Shown piece by piece: positions 56,685-64,000 of a DNA stretch of 64,000 bases. Location: contig NC_044551.1 of assembly GCF_007565055.1 (NCBI RefSeq), positions 99,782,266-99,846,265 on the forward strand, written 5' to 3'. Every line of letters begins with the position of its first letter. The stretch's first letter is position 1. Below the pieces are notes generated by a model that was not told the DNA's origin, made no database searches, and worked only from the letters and a program-made list of their open reading frames with translations. Made by a program: the position numbers and the translations under genes. The DNA is from Rhinopithecus roxellana. Taxonomy: Eukaryota; Chordata; Mammalia; Primates; Cercopithecidae.

Positions 56685-57834
56685 GTATTGAAATAATTGT
56701 AGACAGAGCGTTGCAAAAATAGTGAGGTCCCACGCACCCATCAGGCAGCTTCCCCAATGGTGACATCTTATGTAATTATAGTGAATTATCAGAAACAGAA
56801 AATTGATTGACACAATACAATTAAGTAAACTACAGACCTCATTAGACTACAGACCTTTCACTACTTTTTGCATCATTTGTTTTTGCACATATTTATGTTT
56901 AATTCTATGATATTTTATTGTGTATATGGATTCGTAAAATCACCATTAAATCCATGATACAGAACTATTCCTTCACCACAATGGAACATCATAGTGCTAA
57001 CTCCTTTATAGTTATACTGTCCATCCTCTTCCATAACTTCCAAAAGTTATGGAGGGTATAACTATAAGGAGGGTATAACTGTAACAAATAGAGGGTATAA
57101 CTATAAGGAGTATCTACCCTTCATTGCTATTATTTTGTCATTTTACAATTCTATCTAAATGAATCCTAAAATATGCAACTATTTTAGATTGGCTTTTCTT
57201 CACTTAGCATAATGTCCTAAGATTCATCCAGGTTGCTGCATGTATGAATAGTATTTTATACTATTACATTGCTGAGTAACATTCCATTTTATGGATATGT
57301 CACAGACAGTTTAATCATGAACCTATTGAAAGATACACATATTGTTTCTAGTTTTTAGCTGTTACAAATAAAGCTGCTATGAACATTCATGTACAGGTTT
57401 TTATGTGTACTTAAGTTTTCTCTCCCGTAGGATAAGTGCCCATTGGTAAGTCCTACCAGCAATGTGTGAGCTATTCACTTTCCGCCTATCTTCACTAGCA
57501 TTTATTAGCATTATAGTATTAGTGTTATCAGTGTTTTTTATCAACATTTTAATAGGTGTGCAGCGGTATCTTGAGTTTTTAACTTGTATTTTCCTAATGG
57601 CTAGCAAAGTTTAACATCGTTTGATGTATTTATTTGCCATCCATGTATCTTCTTTAGAGAAGTGTCAGTTCATGTCATTTACATGTTTTCTACTTGAATT
57701 GCTTATTTTACTACTGTCATTGTTAGACAGTTTTTAAATAAATTCTGGGCGTGAGCTCTTTGCCAGACACATTTTTCAGGTAATATTTGTGGTTTTAAAA
57801 TATTTTCTCTAGTTAATGGCTTATTTTTTTGAGC
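56685..57834 (-). mobile_element. Old L1 (L1MC/ME-like) 3' end
   Basis: ATTGTAGACAGAGCGTTGC, CCCACGCACCCATCAGGCAGC, CCCAATGGTGACATC, GATTCATCCAGGTTGCTGC, AAAGCTGCTATGAACATTC, GTACAGGTTTTTATGTG and TTTGCCATCCATGTATC follow the reversed 3' UTR and ORF2 end. A local duplication of GAGGGTATAACTATAAGGAG lies at about 57050-57110. Confidence 0.8.
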
Positions 57835-59100
57835 CTCTTTACATGGTCTTACTCCTGCCATGTTAATATTTTTTACTGGTTGTTTTGTAACCTTCTCTTC
57901 CTTCTTTCCTTCCTTCCTGTCTTCCTTTTAGTGAATGTGGTTTTCTCTGGTAGTATAATTTAATTTCTTACTTTTTATTCTTGGGGTATATTTTATATGT
58001 TTTTTGATTTGTGGTTACCACGAAGCTTTCAAATACTATTTTATAGCCCATTATTTTAAACCGATAACAGCTTAACACTAATTTCACAAACAAACAAACA
58101 AACAAAAAGAAAACTAATAAAAACTCTACATTTTAACTGTGTACCCCCTGCTTTTAAATTTTTTGTTGTTTCTCTTTATGTTTTATTGTACTGTCTTTAT
58201 CTTGAAAAGTTGTTGTAGTTATTATTTTTGATTTTGATTTTAGTCTTTCCACTTAAAATAAGAGTAGTTTATACATCACAATTATAGTGTTGTAATATTC
58301 TGTGTTTTACTATTACCAGTGAGTTTTGTACCTTCTGATGATTTCTTCTTGCTCATTTATATCCTTTTCTTAAAGGTGGAAGGACTCCCTTTAGCATTTC
58401 TTGTAAGACATATTTGGTGTTGATGAAATTCCTTAGCTTTTGTTTGTCCGAGAAGGTCTTGATTTCTTCTTCATGCTTGAAGAATATTTTTGCCTGATAT
58501 AGTACTTTAAGGTAAAATTTTTTTTTTCTTTCTTTTCTTTTTTTTTCCCCAGCACTTTCAATATGTCATGCCCCTCTCTCTTGGCTTGTAAAGTCTGCTG
58601 CCAGGTGTATTTAAGCTCCATTATATGTCATTTGTTTTCTTCTCTTGCTGCTTTAGGATTCTTTCTTTATCCTTAACCTTTGAGAATTTGATTACTAAAT
58701 GCCTTGAGGTAGTCTTCTCTGGGTTAAATCTGCTTAGTGTTCTGTAATCTTCTTGTACTTGATAGTGATATTTTTCTCTAGGTTTGGGAAGTTCTCTGAT
58801 ATTATCCCTTTGCATAAACTTTCTACCTCTATCTCTTTCTCTACCTCCTGTTTAAGTCCAGTAGCTCTTAGATTTGTCCTTTTGGGGCTGTTCTAAATCT
58901 TGTAGATGTGCTTCATTGCTTTGTATTCTTTTTTCTTTCATCGCCTTCAATTGTGTGTTTTCAAATGGCCTGTCTTCCAGCTCACGAATTCTTTCTTCTG
59001 CTTCATCAGTCCTGCCGTTAAGAGACTCATGCATTCTTCAGTATGCCAATTGCATTTTTAAACTCTAGAATTTTGACTTCATTTTTAAAAATTATTTTCA
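57835..59100 (-). pseudogene. Old L1: inter-ORF spacer and ORF1
   Basis: CATGGTCTTACTCCTGCCATG is the ORF1-ORF2 junction region, and GTGGTTACCACGAAGCTTTC the spacer. ORF1 remains are seen on the minus strand at 58433-58621, 58621-58815 (KFSKVKDKERILK) and 58852-59034 (RIRELEDRPFENTQ, a coiled-coil heptad pattern). Multiple frameshifts. ORF2 proper is missing between this piece and 57834. Confidence 0.75.
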
Positions 59101-61290
59101 TCTCTGTTAAATGTATCTGATAGAATTCTGAATTCCTTCTCTGTGTTATCTTCAAATTGTTTGAGTTTCCTCAAAACACCTATTTTGAGGTGTTTCACAT
59201 ATCTCTGCTATATTTCACATATCTCTGCTTTTCCAGGATTTGTCCCTGGTAGCTTATTTAGTTCCTTTGTTGAGGTCATATTTTCCTGGGTGGTCTTGAT
59301 GCTTGTAGATGTTTGTTTGTGTCTGGGCATTAAGTAGTTAGGTATTTATTGTAGTCTTTGCATTCTGGGCTTGTTTGTGTCCATCCTTCCTGGGAAGGCT
59401 TTCTATTTATTTGAAGGCACTTGGGCCACAAGCCCAATAATGCTATTGTTTTTGCAGACTCCTAGAGGGACCACCTTGGTTGTTTTGAATAAGATCCAGA
59501 AGAATCCTCTGGATTAACAGACAAAGACTCCTGCTCTTTTCCCTTACTCTCTCCCAAGCAAATAGAGTGCCTCTGTCTGTGCTGAGCTGCCTGAAACTGG
59601 AGTGTGGTGGTATAAGCACCCCTGTGGCTACCACCACTGGTACTGTGCTGGGTCAGACCTAAAGCCAGCATAGAACTGGGTCTCACCCAAGGCCCACCCT
59701 AACCACTACCAAGCTACCACCTATATTCACTCAAGGCCATAGGGCTCTACAATCAGCAGGTAGTAAAGCCAGATTTGTGTCCTTCTCTTCGGAGTTCTCC
59801 CAGACCCCAGGTGTATCCAGAGATACTGGCGAGGAGCCAGGGATTAGAGTCAAAAACCTTAGAAATTTGCCTGATGTTCTATTCTGCCACGACAAAGTTG
59901 ACACTCAAACTGCAATACAAAGTTCTTCCTGCTCTTCCTTCCTCTTTCCACAGGCAGAGGAGCGTCCCTGTGGCCACAACCAGCCCACAGAGGGTTCTGC
60001 CAGGCCACTGCTGATGTTCACATAAAGCCTAAGGGGTTTTCAGTCAGCTTGTGGTGAATGCTGCCAGGTCTGGGATTCACCCATCAGGGCAACGGGCTTC
60101 CCTTTGGCCCAGGGCAGGTCCAGAAATGCTGTCCAAGACCCTATTCTTGGACTCTAAGAGCCTGCTTGTTGCTCCACCCTGCTGTGGCCAAGCTGGTACC
60201 TAAGGTGCAAGACAAGGTCCCCTTTACTTTTCCCAAACTGAGGGAGCTTTTACTGCAGCCTCCAGAGCTAGAAATGTGCTGGGTCACATTTGAAGTCAGC
60301 ATGTCTCAGAGGCCGAGGCTCATGGTGAACTACCTGGGTATTGCTGCTGGTTATTCAGGACCTAAGGATGCTATAGTTAGCAAGTAGTAAATCTTGCCAG
60401 GACTGGGTTCTTCCCTTGAAGTCAGTGAATTCCTTTTTGGCCTAGAGTATGTCTAGAAATGTTATCCAGGAGCTATGGCCTGGAATGAGGTCCTCACAAC
60501 TCTGCCCGGTACTCTGTCCTACTGTGGCTGAGCTGGTATCCAACATGTGAGACATAGTCCTCTTTACTCTTTGCTCTCCTCTCCTTAAGCAGAAGGAGAG
60601 AGTCACTTTTGTTGCTGAGAGTTGTGCTGTCTGGAGTTAGGGGAGAAATGGCATTAGTACTCCTGTAGCTGCCATGACTGGTGTCTCTCCAGGTCACATA
60701 CCCCTAAAGCCCACTTGCTGTAAGCTCAGCCCAGCCCAGCCCTAGGAGTTGCCTAGGAGTTGCAGTCCTTGTTTTTTAGTCACCCTTTCAATTTACCTGG
60801 TACCCTAGAGCACTATTGGCCCATGGGGCAAGGTTTGCTGAGAAACTCAAGTTCCAGCCACTGGGATGGGCAGTTCCCCTCTGGTTAGATCTGGTCCAGA
60901 TATTCCTTCTGTGTGCTGGTGCTGGCTGAGTCCAGTATGACTTTGATCTACATTGTGACAGTGTAGCACTAAGTTCAGTGTAAAGTCTCCCAGTCACTGT
61001 GCTCTCCCTCCCACAACTGCACAGATTTCTCTCCATGCTGCATGGCTGCTTTGGGGGGGGGGGGTGGGGGAAGGGTGGCATCAATGATTCAGGACTCTCT
61101 CTCCTGCCCTCCTCAATACCTCTTTCCATGATATGAAGTTAAAACCGGGTACTGTGATTGCTCACCTGATTTTTGGTTCTTGTGATGGTGCTTTTCTGCA
61201 TGAGGATAGTTGTTAAAATTTGGTGTTCCTGTTGGGGGAATGAACAGTGTAGGATTCTATTCTGCCCTCTTGCTCCACCTGACTAACACA
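59101..61290 (-). mobile_element. Old L1 5' UTR, 5'-complete
   Basis: About 2.2 kb, GC-richer, ending at the minus-strand L1 start GGTGGAGCAAGAGGGCAGAATAG near 61280. This is followed (minus) by ACAGGAACACCAAATTTTAAC and CCAAAAATCAGGTGAGC, the familiar L1MB/L1PB 5' end. Direct repeats of CTGGTATCCAACATG/CTGGTACCTAAGGTG-type blocks suggest the repeated units known in such UTRs. Frames at 59443-61129 are non-coding. A G12 run is at 61053-61064. Confidence 0.75.
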
Positions 61291-61624
61291 TTGATAATCC
61301 TGCTTTTGCTTTTGAGTGGAGTGGCTAGAGTTTACAAATATAGAATGCCAAAGTAAGTATGAATTTCAGATAAATGGGAAGTAATTATTTAGTTTCATAT
61401 GTTCCAAGTATTAAATGGGGCATACTTATCCTAAACAATTATTTGTTGTTTATCTGAAATTAAGTTTTAGCTGGGAATCTTACATGGGAATTTTACCTGG
61501 CAATCCTACTTCTGTGTCTCAGGAGAAAGAAAATCTTTTTACGTGGATGTCACACAGATTTCTAAAACTACTGCATTGAGCTTATTACTTCTACTTTCAC
61601 ACTTACATCTATTTCTGAATTCTC
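61291..61624. other. Unassigned sequence
   Basis: No supported feature. Confidence 0.4.
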
Positions 61625-61940
61625 GGTCTCAGCTATGTCCTTACCACCCACCTTGGAACCTAATTTGAAGACAGAATTATCCTTAACTGCGTCCTCTCTC
61701 TCATATCACTTCTCATTAGTCAGCAAGTTATCTGTGCTATAGAAGCATCTCTGAGACATAGCCTCTCCTGTCCATATTCATTGTTATTCATTTCTTGATT
61801 CTCATAATCTCTCTTAGAGATGTGTTCCATCTTCCAAAGTCTTCCTCTTCAAGTCCTTCTCTGTATTACCACTGGAGTTAGATCATGGGGTTTCTTACTC
61901 CAGGGATTTTAGGATGCATTTCTCACGGTCTCTAATTATC
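61625..61940 (+). repeat. L2-like LINE fragment
   Basis: ATCCTTAACTGCGTCCTCTCTC, TCAGCAAGTTATCTGTGC and CTCATAATCTCTCTTAG resemble the sense-strand L2 block 'tccttgactcctctctttctcacatc ... gtcaccaagtcctgt'. Diverged; the assignment is tentative. Confidence 0.5.
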
Positions 61941-64000
61941 TTTCCTCATTTTTACTTGGTCAACTTATGCCTTCTTCAAGAGTTACTCTCTTTGCTAATG
62001 CTATGGGGGAAGCATTGTCTGGGTTTATGATTCTGGATTAATGCCAGTGTCTATATTAATAAGAAAGGAAGGGTGGCTCTGTTCTGGTATTTAGCAGGGG
62101 CAGGGAGTTCCCTCAGTTTATCTGACCTGACATGGTAAAAAAAAAAAAAAATGAACATGTTAGTATGAATAGCTATACAGTGGGAAGTCTCTAAGCAAGG
62201 AGCTCTAATACAGTGATCAATGTCAACAAGAATGTTGCCATAGCATAGACCAGTATGCTTTTTAATTGATGGAGACCATCTTCAGGAGGAATACCATGTG
62301 GTAGTAACAAAGGCAAATTCAGCTGAGAAATGAAGCTCATGGTACAATGTATTATATTGTACTTGCTCTCTTTTCTCTGTGCACATTTTTTGTGTGTAAC
62401 ATGTTCTGTTTGCTTTAGCGGGTCACCACTTTATTAACAAATTTATGTTTCCTGTTTCTTTAAAGAACCACTTTCACCCTGACCACATTGCTATAGTGTC
62501 ACTATGTTTCCTAATCAATTTCTGTAAACACATAACCATGGGGTCTATACAGCTTCAAGTGTCACATTTTACATGCCAATCCTGCTGCATGCTCCTGGCT
62601 ACCTTGGCTGTTGTGCCACTTGAGCAGTCTCGCCATGTTCATAGGGGGTTTCCATTAATAGTTACATTTTTTTTTTCTGTGCAAATACCTCTCATGATCT
62701 TCTGTCAGTGTTTTGCCTGTCTATTTGTTTGAAGAAAGTATTTGTCTTTATACCTGTTTGGGGCAGATTATTATTTCTGGACACAGTGCCACTAAGAAGA
62801 TTTGCTCTTAAAAAAAAACACATACACACACCTCATCTCTCTATTCTTTCCCATTTGAAACTGTCATATCTGGTTGACAAGGACTAATGCCTATCTCTGC
62901 ACACAAAATCCCATTGCAAACAGAAAAATCTCACAGCATTTTTGGAAAATTTTCCTGTTTCCTTAGACTTCTTCTCACTTATTTGTTCTAGGCTTCATAA
63001 CTGAAAACTCAACAGTTTTCTATTTTTATCTGGGGGTTCAGGCATATCTGGTCTTGTTTGGACATTGTTGTGACAATCCAAGAGTTTCCTTCTGCCCGGG
63101 AAAGATAATATATTTTGCTTAATGCTGGAGTTTAGAACCATCTGGAAAAACCTGGTGAGCTATTGGGTGGCCTCATTTCACAAAAGTCTGTTTGAAAGTT
63201 AAAGCTAAGGAGACTTCCAGGTGAGAAAACATCCTAAGGGAAGAATCTGGCTATAGTAAGTTGGCCCAGTAACTTATCCCTTCTTTATTGAAGGCAAGCG
63301 CAGGCCACGAGCACAGCACTGTTGCTTTGACATTTGTCTTTCTTCTGCCCAACTCCATGGAAGTACGTTCGGGTACTTGGCAGAGAAGGCTAAGAGTAAA
63401 AAGTAAAGAGTGTCGTACTGAACTCTGAAATATATATCGAGGGCCCAGCTCTTCTCTGAGTACCTACTAATATGGTAAAATGTCAAAACTGTCATCTCAA
63501 ACTCTCCCCTAGCTCTGGAATTTGGACAGCTCAAACTAATCATCAGACAGGAACACTGTGGCCAGAGGAACTGTGGGAAAAACAGCAATTGCTGAGACAG
63601 GAGCAGAGAGGCTCTTCTAACCCCACTGCAACAATAGAGAATAAAGTCAAGGACCTGGGAAATATCAATGGAACTGGAAAACTGCCTTCTACAGCCAATC
63701 GACTAGCTGTGGCGACTGGCATGCCCCCTGCTCTGCCTATCAGAGTAGTATGACTAGCAGTGGGAGGGGGTGCTCTTGAGCATGTGCAAAATAACTTTGT
63801 GTGTGGAACTCCAAGGAGTAATTATAGAAAGGGGGTCCTAAGCCAGGTTAGAGCCTAAATTTAATTAAATTTAAGCGGTCTGGTCATTAGGGACATTTGC
63901 AGACATGAGTTATGTTTGAAAAGATAATAGTATGATGACCATAGAAAAGTAATGCTTTGGCAGGAGTTATATTATTTTTAAACCTTGAGGCAATATGTGG
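61941..64000. other. Unassigned sequence to window end
   Basis: No named repeat. The A15 run at about 62137-62151 may be an old tail. The frame 63472-63753 (93 codons, plus) overlaps a 104-codon frame on the other strand. Neither has a domain, signal peptide or splice context that I can support. Confidence 0.4.

Noticed and set aside
63472..63753. Possible small gene of 93 codons
   Set aside because: Overlaps an equally long frame on the other strand, no known motif, and no promoter or splice evidence.
1..64000. CRISPR arrays, operons, tRNA/rRNA genes, CpG-island promoter
   Set aside because: The sequence is vertebrate. No spaced identical repeats, no cloverleaf with intact boxes and no sustained CpG-rich stretch were found by eye.

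Overview
This window reads as non-coding primate DNA, an intergenic or deep-intronic stretch built almost entirely from nested retrotransposons. It contains Alu elements, L1 copies of many ages, THE1/MaLR and other ERV LTRs, L2 and MIR. The antisense Alu at 14802-15098 carries a set of changes (GGCTCAAGCC, AGACGGGCGGATC, ACTAGCC, GAGATCCGGCCAC, read on its sense strand) that I know as the Old World monkey AluYRa type. The likely source is therefore a cercopithecid (macaque, baboon, guenon) rather than human or another ape. I see no cellular protein-coding gene, exon chain, tRNA/rRNA gene, CRISPR array or CpG-island promoter. The longest open frames are all fragments of L1 ORF1/ORF2 or chance frames inside repeats.

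Layout. 1-0.4 kb: 3' end of an L1. 0.4-3.9 kb: old sequence with L2/MIR scraps. 4.0-4.7 kb: a solo ERV1-type LTR. 7.0-7.3 kb: an AluS with perfect target-site duplications (TSDs). 9.6-10.3 kb: a 5'-truncated L1PA with 15-bp TSDs. 12.4-13.7 kb: an L2 split by a solo LTR. 13.9-16.7 kb: a THE1-type MaLR provirus (minus strand) with one end rearranged into an inverted duplication and an Alu inside. 21.1-21.9 kb: one MaLR LTR inside another. 22.0-24.4 kb: antisense ERVL-like pol remains split by an old L1 3' end. 25.3-28.5 kb: a 5'-inverted L1, two LTR copies and a pair of inverted arms.

31.0-31.4 kb: MaLR LTR. 32.7-33.0 kb: Alu. 34.5-35.7 kb: old L1 3' end. 36.0-49.5 kb: a full-length old L1 (minus strand) that received three insertions: a full-length 6.15-kb L1PA-type element (36.5-42.7 kb), an L1 reduced to its 5' UTR plus 3' end (44.1-45.2 kb), and an AluY (45.9-46.2 kb). 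49.6-50.8 kb: another old L1 piece. 51.6-52.4 kb: MaLR LTR and an unassigned ancient repeat. 54.0-56.4 kb: a 5'-inverted L1 that seems to carry a 3'-transduced segment with its own polyadenylation signal, with an Alu inserted at its far end. 56.7-61.3 kb: old L1 3' end and an old L1 5' end with most of ORF2 missing between them. 61.6-64 kb: L2-like and unassigned sequence.

Function. The only once-coding sequences are those of the retrotransposons and all are broken. The 36.5-42.7 kb L1 keeps its whole architecture (5' UTR, ORF0 start on the opposite strand, ORF1 of exactly 338 codons plus stop, ORF2 of about 1277 codons, 3' UTR) but has two stops in ORF1 and several stops and frameshifts in ORF2, so it cannot mobilise itself. 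I found no previously undescribed biological system. The points most worth a second look are rearrangements made during retrotransposition: the candidate 3' transduction at 54.0-54.3 kb, two insertions that replaced about 285 and 545 bases of the host L1, the inverted duplication at the THE1 end, and the inverted arms around the LTR at 27.4 kb.
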